Assembly (NCBI GenBank): GCA_026874595.1
Contig: CM049309.1
Span: 96,372,723-96,436,722, forward strand
Source: Sipunculus nudus
Taxonomy: Eukaryota > Annelida > Sipuncula > Golfingiida > Sipunculidae
Direction: 5' to 3'
Length of the DNA: 64,000 nt
Position 1 is the first letter of the stretch, and every line of letters starts with the position of its first letter. A model generated the notes under the pieces. It was not told the origin of the DNA. It saw only the letters and a program-made list of their open reading frames with translations, and did no database searches. Positions 10,918 to 19,943 of this stretch are shown piece after piece. Position numbers and translations under genes: made by a program.

Positions 10918-12785
10918 ACCATTTTATACAGTTGCCTTATAATTAATGTCCCCAGTCCACAGGTGCAAGGACTTATGGTGGGGGAGGGAATTTGAAGCGC
11001 TGAATAGTGGGAGTTTCAACATCTCTGCATTTACATATGGGATATGAAACTAAATTCAACAGTTCGTACAGGAAAACAGTAGATGCATAATTACTGAATA
11101 TTTATAAATCAACAGACAGACAGGTAGACGAACAAATCTGATCACATTATTTCCCATTCTCCTTGGGCAGGAAATTGATGAACAAAACTTTGCATTAGTT
11201 CCTCACTTTTTATTTTATCATTTTTTTAAGTTTATAATGTTCATACATTTTAAATATCATATATATTTGGATATACATAAATAAGTCAATTCGAAATTCT
11301 ACATATCATCATCATTTATCGCTAATTTTGCTCATATAACATCACATTATGCAAACTGATGGATTTAATCTTATTTCAAAATTATTCAAAAGGAATTAAG
11401 AGCCACAATACGACAACATGGCATCTTGTAGATTACATTGGAGATAAAACAGCGTTTCAGTTTTGGTAATACAGTTCAAGCAATAACAATTATTCCCTTA
11501 CACTTTATGTATATTGCTGTGGGGGTAATGGGAGTGATTTGAGAATAACTGTACACCTTCGACAGCTGGGGGGGGGGGGGATTATTGACAATGCAAATGG
11601 ATCTTGGCAATGCAAGTGAATACAATAGAGCCCCCCCCCCCCAAGTCAAATTTTACCTCGCCCTGTTTTATGAGCTTTGATTTCAAATTTCATATTTTAA
11701 CCGATTAAATCCTTATGTGTATATACTGTGAAAATCAAATCAGCAGTGCTTACTAGAATAAAATGTGCCATGGTCAAAGTTGGGCAAAATTAAGTTACTA
11801 ATTATACACTCATGCCAATAATTTTAAGAATTTACAAAAAGTTGATCGAATTTCTTTCATACAATTAAATATTAATTAAATAGTTGTTAACTTGAAAAAA
11901 AAATCTCCAACTATAGCAGTTACCATGATAAGACAAAAAATATATTTCTTTATATTTTGATAAGGTATCTTATAAATGCTTTGGTCCATAATTTTTAAAA
12001 TTATGTAATATTGACCTAATTGTTGGCCCGTTCATAGGAAATATATAGCGGAAATTTATAAATGTTTATAAATATGAACAAACACAGACGAGGGGTTTTG
12101 ATTTTAGGCAGTCATGAAGTGTAACAACAGGTTTCTCCTTAAATTCTCGAAGGACCGAAGTCGCATTAGCCCAATTTTGGGCTTGGTAGGAGAAGTAAGG
12201 GAACTTATGGACATCGAATTGTATGTCATATTTTCGATTTGTCGATCTAATCGTTATAAAACATGCCAGTCAAACGGACAGACAGACGGACGGCGGATGA
12301 CAGACAATGGATCACAACTATAGCTCAAATGACTTATAAGCGGCTAAACTAAAAATTGAAATAAATGTCAACACTTTGGAGATTGATAAGGTTTTCCGGA
12401 GATCTTTGGTTATTGTTGCCATTTTTAGATAGTGTTGCTCATGTCATGATGTCCCTTTAATTCACAGATTGCTGATTTTATATTGGTACCATAGTGTCTT
12501 ATAGGTCATGAAATACACTTTATTTAAAAACTACTTGAACAAGAATAAGCAAGAGGTTATAAGACGATAACCAAGAGATTCATACAACACCGTTTGAACG
12601 CTGATGCATATATGGTGAAATTAAAGGTATTTTCTACTTTGTCAAATTTGACGATTTTCCAACTTTCCCCCCACACAATTGCTTAGGACTTTTTTTCTTA
12701 CATTAAGGCCATACTAAAGAATCAAAATCAGTTGCGTTTGCTTTTGTTGCAATTTGTGTGAGGTTGACCACTTATTTCGGGTAAA
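10918..12785. other. AT-rich intergenic DNA, no supported gene
   Basis: Nothing here reads as a domain. A 69-codon plus frame at 12114-12323 ends in a run derived from a GGACAGACAGACGGACGG-like simple repeat (about 12276-12300) and is not a credible protein. A paired G/C run is listed separately. Confidence 0.5.
11568..11642. repeat. G13 and C12 runs 50 bp apart (potential hairpin)
   Basis: Thirteen G (11568-11580) and twelve C (11631-11642) flank a 50-base spacer that contains two CAATGCAAxTG blocks. The two runs are complementary and could form a very stable stem, or a quadruplex on one strand and an i-motif on the other. Run lengths may be inexact. Confidence 0.85.
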
Positions 12786-13137
12786 ATGCCTGTACTAATA
12801 CACATAAAAACAATGAACATACACTCTCCGATTTTTCTCCAATACGAATCCACAACATTCCTTCAGTATTTTTATCCACAGTGCCAACATGATACTTTTC
12901 ACTTAACCAATTCTTGACTAAAATACCTACACCTCCAGAGTTCCGCCTTGTCCTTTTATGCAAATCTAATCTATTATTACCATACCAAATATATCCTGGC
13001 ACCTCCAACGAGTCCTCTCCTTGCAAAAACGTTTCGCACAGACATACAATATCTAGGCCAGATTTAATAGAATATTTTGTTTAATGTCTGACCTCTGAGA
13101 AATCCTATTTATGTTCCAGTGTCCTATTCTCAAACTC
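12786..13137 (-). pseudogene. LINE ORF2 endonuclease N-terminus, frameshifted
   Basis: ORF2 begins just after ORF1 with LRIGHWNINRISQR (WNIN motif at 13107-13118), the first catalytic motif of APE-type endonucleases. After a frame break between about 13090 and 13055 it continues LDIVCLCETFLQGEDSLEVP (catalytic CET motif at 13027-13038), then GYIWYGNNRLDLHKR, SGGVGILVKN and EGMLWIRI. These match the endonuclease start motif for motif. Homology ends around VCSLFLCV near 12786, before the CYLPP and GDFN motifs. The break removes the possibility of a functional product. Confidence 0.8.
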
Positions 13138-13157
13138 CCCAGAGACTGGCCGCTGTC

Positions 13158-13849
13158 CTATGTATCATTTTCTGTTACATTTGGCAGCACCTTGCCTGTC
13201 CAGTAGCGAAGGTTAGGGACTGATCGTACTAGCTGACGCATGTTTTGCTCAATCAAACGTTCCGAACGTGACTTATCTCGTTCCAAAAACACAGTTTTCC
13301 AGCGATCTTTTTTCCTCACCCGATGCGAGACTTTCAGTACTTCGTTTCGTTCCTCGACGCTGGGCATGGTCACCATAACCAAACGCGGTTTCCTGGTCCC
13401 GAAATCACACCGTTTTGCTTCAGCTATACCGACATTTATTTTCAAGTCTGCAAACAGTTGCTTCATCAAATTAACTATCTTTCTTTCATCTTCATCCTTG
13501 GTTTCAAGCAGATTTTTTACAATGAGCTTTACTCCTGAATCACTATCTGTTCCACTTGCTGCCATATTCTGTCATTCCAACTTGCTTATGTTCTCTTCCA
13601 GGTTCTGAATCTTGGCGGTTAAGGTGGCAATGTCAAAATATATATCCTCCATCACAGCTTTAAGTTTTAAGTCCATTGCGTCCATAATTTCCTGTTTCAT
13701 TGCATCAATTTTTAGCTCATTAACTTTCAATGCGGACTTCATTTGATTCTGGCCGTCCAGCAGAGTTTGTACCATGGGGCCTTGTCTACTGTCCCTTCAG
13801 TTTCAGAGGATCCCTCCCTAGCCCTTTTGTTGACTGGCTTGTCACTCAT
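13158..13849 (-). pseudogene. LINE ORF1 (nucleic-acid chaperone-like), broken
   Basis: I place the start at ATG 13849-13847, which opens MSDKPVNKRAREGSSETE. A one-base loss in a C run (complement of 13776-13779) shifts the frame. The following frame from 13775 has a heptad-like segment (NELKIDAMKQEIMDAMDLKL ... LTAKIQNLEENISKLE) that looks like a coiled coil. A single in-frame TGA at about 13572 then interrupts it, and the same frame continues as MAASGTDSDSGVKLIVKNLL with an RRM-like part (KPRLVMVTMPSVEERNEVLK) and a basic tail (FLERDKSRSERLIEQNMRQL). Coiled coil, RRM-like fold and basic C-terminus are typical of L1-type ORF1 proteins, which trimerise and bind element RNA. The TAG stop is at 13160-13158, directly before ORF2. 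Confidence 0.8.
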
Positions 13850-14035
13850 TTTGTCCCCACCTGGCATGTTGTGAACTTTGAACCGTTAAATCCAATGAAG
13901 GGGGAACTTGTAAGGTGCGTTCATTCAGTTTCACCGTCAAATTTGCGCGACTTTAATATAACTATCAACAGTCAAATATTTAACTTCCGCAGAAATATAA
14001 GTTCGGGCAACAAAAATGAAATTAATGATCACTGC
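13850..14035 (-). promoter_or_regulatory. LINE 5' leader with diverged 195-bp monomer
   Basis: This stretch lies between the ORF1 start codon and the uniform array. From about 13920 it aligns loosely with the array unit (GTCAAATATTTAACTTC against GTCGAATGTTAAACTTC, then a CAACAAAAATGAAA-like block) before merging into the conserved CTCAGGGTCTGTCACTGTAC. The monomer nearest ORF1 is thus an old diverged one, and the outer ones are homogeneous. A promoter role is inferred from position only. Confidence 0.45.
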
Positions 14036-16227
14036 AGTTACCTTGTGCCTCAGGGTCTGTCACTGTACAGAATATTCAATCTACACCGTAGTCCTCAATT
14101 ATTCTCCTGACAGCGTAGCCATGTGAGGAACACGTATACACACCTGAACACCACGACCTGTTGTCGAATGTTAAACTTCGAACTAAATAACGTTTTGGTA
14201 ACCAAAATGAAAATGTGTTATCCCAGCGGTTACCATGTTCCTCAGGGTCTGTCACTGTACAGAATATTCAGTCTTCTACACCGTAGTCCTCAATTATTCT
14301 CCTGACAGCGTAGCCATGTGAGGAACACGTATACACACCTGAACACCACGACCTGTTGTCGAATGTTAAACTTCGAACTAAATAACGTTTTGGTAACCAA
14401 AATGAAAATGTGTTATCCCAGCGGTTACCATGTTCCTCAGGGTCTTTCACTGTACAGAATATTCAGTCTTCTACACCGTAATCCTCAATTATTCTCCTGA
14501 CAGCGTAGCCATGTGAGGAACACGTATACACACCTGAACACTACGACCTGTTGTCGAATGTTAAACTTCGAACTAAATAACGTTTTGGTAACCAAAATGA
14601 AAATGTGTTATCCCAGCGGTTACCATGTTCCTCAGGGTCTGTCACTGTACAGAATATTCAGTCTTCTACACCGTAGTCCTCAATTATTCTCCTGACAGCG
14701 TAGCCATGTGAGGAACACATATACACACCTGAACACCACGACCTGTTGTCGAATGTTAAACTTCGAACTAAATAACGTTTTGGTAACCAAAATGAAAATG
14801 TGTTATCCCAGCGGTTACCATGTTCCTCAGGGTCTATCACTGTACAGAATATTCAGTCTTCTACACCGTAGTCCTCAATTATTCTCCTGACAGCGTAGCC
14901 ATGTGAGGAACACGTATACACACCTGAACACCACGACCTGTTGTCGAATGTTAAACTTCGAACTAAATAACGTTTTGGTAACCAAAATGAAAATGTGTTA
15001 TCCCAGCGGTTACCATGTTCCTCAGGGTCTGTCACTGTACAGAATATTCAATCTTCTACACCGTAGTCCTCAATTATTCTCCTGACAGCGTAGCCATGTG
15101 AGGAACACGTATACACACCTGAACACCACGACCTGTTGTCGAATGTTAAACTTCGAACTAAATAACGTTTTGGTAACCAAAATGAAAATGTGTTATCCCA
15201 GCGGTTACCATGTTCCTCAGGGTCTGTCACTGTACAGAATATTCAATCTTCTACACCGTAGTCCTCAATTATTCTCCTGACAGCGTAGCCATGTGAGGAA
15301 CACGTATACACACCTGAACACCACGACCTATTGTCGAATGTTAAACTTCGAACTAAATAACGTTTTGGTAACCAAAATGAAAATGTGTTATCCCAGCGGT
15401 TACCATGTTCCTCAGGGTCTGTCACTGTACAGAATATTCAATCTTCTACACCGTAGTCCTCAATTATTCTCCTGACAGCGTAGCCATGTGAGGAACACGT
15501 ATACACACCTGAATACCACGACCTGTTGTCGAATGTTAAACTTCGAACTAAATAACGTTTTGGTAACCAAAATGAAAATGTGTTATCCCAGCGGTTACCA
15601 TGTTCCTCAGGGTCTGTCAATGTACAGAATATTCAGTCAACTACACCGTAGTCCTCAATTATTCTCCTGACAGCGTAGCCATGTGAGGAACACGTATACA
15701 CAACTGAACACCACGACCTGTTGTCGAATGTTAAACTTCGAACTAAATCACGTTTTGGTAACCAAAATGAAAATGTGTTATCCCAGCGGTTACCATGTTC
15801 CTCAGGGTCTGTCACTGTACAGAATATTCAGTCTTCTACACCGTAGTCCTCAATTATTCTCCTGACAGCGTAGCCATGTGAGGAACACGTATACACACCT
15901 GAATACCACGACCTGTTGTCGAATGTTAAACCTCGAACTAAATAACGTTTTGGTAACCAAAATGAAAATGTGTTATCCCAGCGGTTACCATGTTCCTCAG
16001 GGTCTATCACTGTACAGAATATTCAGTCTTCTACACCGTAGTCCTCAATTATTCTCCTGACAGCGTAGCCATGTGAGGAACACGTATACACACCTGAACA
16101 CCACGACCTGTTGTCGAATGTTAAACTTCGAACTAAATAACGTTTTGGTAACTAAAATGAAAATGTGTTATCCCAGCGGTTACCATGTTCCTCAGGGTCT
16201 GTCACTGTACAGAATATTCAGTCTTCT
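14036..16227 (-). repeat. 195-bp tandem array, about 11 copies
   Basis: Units repeat at exactly 195 bp with no length change from the block starting at 14123 (next at 14318, 14513, and so on to 16073); only the first junction is 3 bp shorter. Copies differ by a few substitutions each. Every unit holds the 15-bp near-palindrome TTTTGGTAACCAAAA and a 9-bp inverted pair TGTTCCTCA / TGAGGAACA about 70 bp apart. As 195 is divisible by 3, a 60-codon open frame recurs on both strands in every unit, but each ends at a stop and is not evidence of coding. The array ends abruptly at about 16227 beside a LINE C-terminal fragment. Confidence 0.95.
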
Positions 16228-16659
16228 TTGAAAGAATTCGTAATTATAGCGTAGTGTTCTATTGTATCCATCTCGTAGCAATAGCTGCATCTCGGTGATG
16301 TGCCATTGGAATAACTTAAGATTACAAGGAAATATTTGTGTTAATATTTTATACTGAAGTGTTTGCATCCTGGTATTTTTCACTTATTTAAAAGCAAGCA
16401 TGAAAACACATTTCAAATTCAAATTACAATGTACATTTACGCATTGAGTCACTGCTGTTGTTGGAGGTTCAAATATAATAGATATTACGGTTTCGTAAAA
16501 ATCTCTTGTCCTCCATTTATACGAATCTAATTTTCCTATAACAGTATCAAGTACATGTCGTTTTTTGATATCATTGCCCATTGCTGGAAGAAACTGATTC
16601 CAGTTACTTTGTATTGCAGTCAACATTGAATTATATCTCAGACAGTCTCTGTTTTTCAA
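16228..16659 (-). pseudogene. C-terminal fragment of another LINE ORF2
   Basis: The minus-strand frame from 16659 reads LRYNSMLTAIQSNWNQFLPA, a pattern seen after the RT in LINE ORF2 proteins. The next frame (from 16383) reads RMQTLQYKILTQIFPCNLKL, the conserved LQYKIxxxIxPCN block. A frame break follows, and in the shifted frame the Cys/His motif appears as SPRCSYCYEMDTIEH (CSYC at 16278-16289, EH at 16254-16259). The piece is truncated right at the edge of the 195-bp array. It differs in sequence from the C-terminus at 6.2-6.5 kb, so it comes from another family or lineage. Confidence 0.7.
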
Positions 16660-17401
16660 ACCATGTTTTTACTCAGCTTCCTCGAAGCCTAAGAATTTAA
16701 AATTGCTAACAATATCTTGCAAAAATCTAATATATTTTCATAAAAAATCATTATAGAATATTGTCTTTTCTCCACACGTATGTTTTTATTAATCCATAAT
16801 GAATGATTCAAGACATAAATTCATATAAATATAATATTGGTATGTTTTATGGTGGGAATGAATATTTTATCTACTTTATATGCCGATATTGTTTAAGATA
16901 TTAATGGATAATATGGGTGGGATTATCATCTTGATAAAACCTCTTCTCACATACTATATAAGTCCGGGGGGGGGGGGGGGTTAAAGCAAGCAGTATTCAA
17001 ACAAGCGAGGTCGTTCGGGGAATACAGATTTCTCTACAGAGGTGAATTAATTTAAATTAAATATAATTGTACTACGTCACATCATGTAGGAACTGTACCA
17101 TTATGCATAGATGAAATCCTTAAAAAAACGTAACTTCCATAAAAAAAATTATTTACTTCCATACAAAAACGTAACATACATACAAAAATATAAATGTGAG
17201 TTCTTAAGCACTTGTCTAAGATGAATTGTAAACATTGTAAAAATGTTACAAATGCTCATTATGTTTGCTTCGTATCGGACCTACGAATGATGAAAACACA
17301 CATTGTCTTTTCCGCTAATCTTTCTGCAGCACATAACCATAACACGTTACCATATATACTGAGCACCATGCAGCGTCTGGCGCATTTGTGTGACCTCGTC
17401 A
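16660..17401. other. AT-rich intergenic with G15 run
   Basis: No supported gene. Fifteen consecutive G lie at 16966-16980. Short runs of AAAAACGTAAC recur between 17127 and 17175. A 79-codon frame at 17212-17451 has no recognisable content. Confidence 0.5.
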
Positions 17402-17656
17402 ATGTGCTACATCATCATCACTGTCCTCTCCTTGTGCTGGTCTCGGTGTGACTCAGCGCCTGTAAATGACACCTCCCTGTCTTCATATATAGTCGCCATG
17501 AGTACTAAGTGCTTCTGTCTTTTTTTTACGTTATTCCGTCAATTTTTCAAGTGTTGTCTATTTCTATTACAGAAATATTTCCACGCACGGCGAACACTTT
17601 TATTCCTACATCTGCTTCTCGGAGTATGTGTATACCAGGGATTGGGTAATATATAG
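17402..17656 (+). CDS. candidate signal-peptide exon, hypothetical
   Basis: From the ATG at 17402 the frame starts MCYIIITVLSLCWSRCDSAP: a short N-region, a hydrophobic core IIITVLSLCW and a small-residue DSA site, as in a secretory signal peptide. The local DNA (17360-17500) is less AT-rich than its surroundings. GTAAAT follows the codon for Pro at about 17460 and could be a splice donor, which would make this a first exon; downstream the frame turns into low-complexity Phe/Leu/Cys. No family is recognised and no second exon was found, so chance is a real alternative. Confidence 0.2.
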   Translation: MCYIIITVLSLCWSRCDSAPVNDTSLSSYIVAMSTKCFCLFFTLFRQFFKCCLFLLQKYFHARRTLLFLHLLLGVCVYQGLGNI

Positions 17657-17927
17657 TTATATGTAATACACTAATAGTAACAGAAAATTACAGGTTTTAA
17701 AACTAATACTAATAAACAGGAAATTTTAATCTGTAATAGTAATAAAACCAAAAGTAATACATGTAGAACCAGAATTCAAAAAGTCGACAAGCGACTGCAT
17801 GTTTCCGCCAGATCACAAGGCATAGATTAGGTGAGGCCAGGAATCTCTCATAACGTGCCAGCCCTCCACATTTGTGACATCAGAGTTGCCCAACTATCGC
17901 AAGGCACACAGATGGACGAAACTAAAG

Positions 17928-18320
17928 ATTAATGTAGGTGTCACCACATGTCATGTGTACAAGATAATACCATCCTAGATCTATGGACATGAAAAATTTA
18001 AGGCCGATACGACAAACCACTCCTGAGAGAGATGCATATATGTATTTTACGAATACATGATAGTAGGTTGCGCCATCTGTCTTGTGTATGAGAAAGCTAT
18101 CCAAGAGCAATGGAAATGCAAAATTTCAGGTGAATACGCCAAACCACTCCCAAGATAAATGCCTGATAGTATTCTACAAATACGTGATTGTAGGTGACGC
18201 CACCAGTCTTGTGCTCGAGAAATGAACGCTAGATGGATTGACATGGAACATTTAGGGACGGTACATTGAACGACTGTTGAGATATCGCAATTGTCACCAA
18301 AACTGATTTATGGATGGACA
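17928..18320 (-). repeat. GGCGCC-family repeat, inverted copies
   Basis: Read on the minus strand, this stretch repeats the unit seen at 2.57-3.97 kb. It shows CAAGACTGGTGGCGTCACCT (near 18190-18215), CAAGACAGATGGCGCAACCT (near 18065-18085), a GACACCTAC core near 17935, blocks like CTGAAATTTTGCATTTCCAT, and a TTGGTGACAAT edge near 18290. Three cores are recognisable, diverged from one another. Its presence about 14 kb away in the opposite orientation shows the family is interspersed. Confidence 0.7.
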
Positions 18321-18333
18321 AGGAGCGGATCCC

Positions 18334-18530
18334 GGGGGGGGGGGGGGGGTCCGGACCCCTCCCCCCTTTTTTGTCGCCGCAACCTTTTTTAAGGTTTTCA
18401 GACCAAATTTTTCGGCCTGGACCTTCTTTCCAGACCTAGTGACCTTTTTTTAGGTTTTGTATGAGTCCTCCTGGGTTGGGCCCCCCTTTCCTAAATCCTA
18501 AATACCATGTTTATGTTGTGTTGAACAGGA
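18334..18530. repeat. G16 run with C-rich flank
   Basis: CCC, sixteen G (18334-18349), then TCCGGACCCCTCCCCCC form a self-complementary GC block of about 35 bp. It is followed by T-rich sequence with repeated AACCTTTTTTAAGG and GACCTTTTTTTAGG motifs. It may be part of an interspersed repeat; no gene. Confidence 0.6.
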
Positions 18531-19148
18531 CCTGATTTATCTGATTGCGTCAAGTTGTACCAAACATTGATTTTATATTTTTGTGTTTCTGGATTATTCA
18601 GACTTTCCCCTTTTTTAAAAACTGCGCTTAACATGAAATTTCTTATTTAATTTTCTATTGAACATTGTGTCAAATGTGTATAGTTAAATGAAAACTGCAT
18701 GTGTGTACTGATTGTACTGATCAGGAACTTCATGGAAATAAATAATCCTGTACTTAGCCGAATGTACGCATGCGTTGCAAGAGAAAGCTCAGTACTAATA
18801 AAGGATTTCACACTTAAGTTTCATTTTTAATTTATGACAAAATTTAAGGGACAATGTAAATACAGGAACAGTTTAAGTTTCACCTGCAGGGAATGGGGAT
18901 GAGGATATGCTCATCCAACCGTTTGATATTTAAGTAATAGTAACAGTTATAGAAGTAAAAAACAAGTAATAGTAATAGTGATAGGTGAGAAAATGTAATA
19001 GTAATAGTAATAGTAATAAGTGAAAAAAAGTAGTTATAGTAGTAATGATAGTAATAGAAGTAACAGTAATAGTAATTAAGGAGCATACTACAGCAAATTA
19101 AAAATGAATATTGAAGGAAAATATTTGCATAGTTAACCATTTTGTATG
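18531..19148. other. AT-rich DNA with TAATAG-type simple repeat
   Basis: Between about 18930 and 19075 the sequence is dominated by AGTAATAGTAATAG-like trinucleotide repeats with interruptions. Its minus-strand frame gives Tyr/Thr/Ile/Ser-rich low complexity only. A weaker similar tract lies near 17660-17760. No gene. Confidence 0.6.

Positions 19149-19214
<66 letters not shown>
19149..19214. repeat. (CT)13(AT)20 compound microsatellite
   Basis: CT repeats at 19149-19174 pass directly into AT repeats at 19175-19214. Confidence 0.95.
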
Positions 19215-19219
<5 letters not shown>

Positions 19220-19662
19220 TATGCTAGAAATCACGACAGATGTCACACGTCATAATTCTATTACTTGCATGCAGGTAGGTATCAGTTCAAGTGTCAAATG
19301 TAACAAACCACAAATGTAAGGTTTATATTGTTTATTAAATGTTATGGTGACTAGATTTATAGGCTACATCTATATTTTTACATCTATGTTACACTTTGTC
19401 TGCCTAAATAAAAACATTAATTTGACACTACACTTTTGCCACATTTAAAGCTCATTATTTGAACTTTGTTGGGAAAGTTATTGCTGATTACGGGTCTCAG
19501 ATATGAGACCATTAAAATATATTATATACGGTATTTACGGTGTATCATAGCTGAAGACAATAAATATAGGTAATATATTGGCCAGACCATCAATGTTCAT
19601 GGTCCTTCATACGGTAGTTGAATAGGTGGATTTTGCTAAATGTCCCAAAACTAGAAGTAAAA

Positions 19663-19860
19663 ATGGAGCGTCGTAGTATTATGGTTAGGCCGAAGGGTTG
19701 CGGGTTAGATTCCCGCTCAGAAGAGTGGATTTATACTGGTCATGCATGTGGGTAAAGCTACAAGAATGCACAAGCCCGAAGACCAGTAATGCAAATGTGA
19801 GTCAAAATTAAGTTTCGGTGATTAGAGCTTACACTATAAGAAAAATCCCCACATAAATTT
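19663..19860 (+). mobile_element. tRNA-derived SINE (probable)
   Basis: The head resembles a tRNA: GTAGTATTATGGTTAGGC looks like the D-arm/A-box region of tRNA-Asp-like genes. GCGGGTTAGATTCCCGC at 19701-19717 forms a perfect 5-bp T-stem around a T-loop with a near-consensus B box (GGTTAGATTCC, 19703-19713). There is no anticodon arm of normal geometry, and unrelated sequence with GGTCATGCATGTGG follows, as in SINE bodies. The 3' end is not defined; I see no clear tail or target-site duplication. Confidence 0.5.
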
Positions 19861-19926
19861 TAAGCATGTACTTAAAAAAAATACGCCCCCTTGTAATGCT
19901 TTGCTCTGACAAAGCATTTACTGCGA

Positions 19927-19943
19927 CCCCCCCCCCCCCCCCC
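19927..19943 (+). repeat. poly-C run (C17)
   Basis: Seventeen consecutive C. The 75-codon frame across it (19866-20093) gives a Pro run and is not a credible gene. Confidence 0.9.

Larger units (their letters stand above)
12786..16227 (-). mobile_element. 5' part of a LINE: monomer array, ORF1, start of ORF2
   Basis: On the minus strand the order is a tandem array of 195-bp monomers (16227-14036), a linker with a diverged monomer (14035-13850), ORF1 (13849-13158) and the endonuclease N-terminus of ORF2 (about 13137-12786). That is the layout of a LINE 5' end with a repeated promoter region, known from mouse L1. Sequence similarity to ORF2 stops near 12786. The minus-strand ORF2 at 9069-6198 could be its other part, separated by about 3.7 kb of other DNA. 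However, both copies contain the stretch just before CYIPP, so two copies are at least as likely. Confidence 0.65.

Noticed and set aside
12114-12323. 69-codon plus frame
   Set aside because: Its C-terminal half comes from a GACAGACGGACGG-like simple repeat; there is no domain.
14123-16060. Series of 60-codon frames on both strands in the 195-bp array
   Set aside because: They repeat with the unit, end at the same stop each time, and have no domain content; they are shadows of the tandem repeat.
18880-19140. 86-codon minus frame rich in Tyr/Thr/Ile
   Set aside because: It is the translation of a TAATAG simple repeat.
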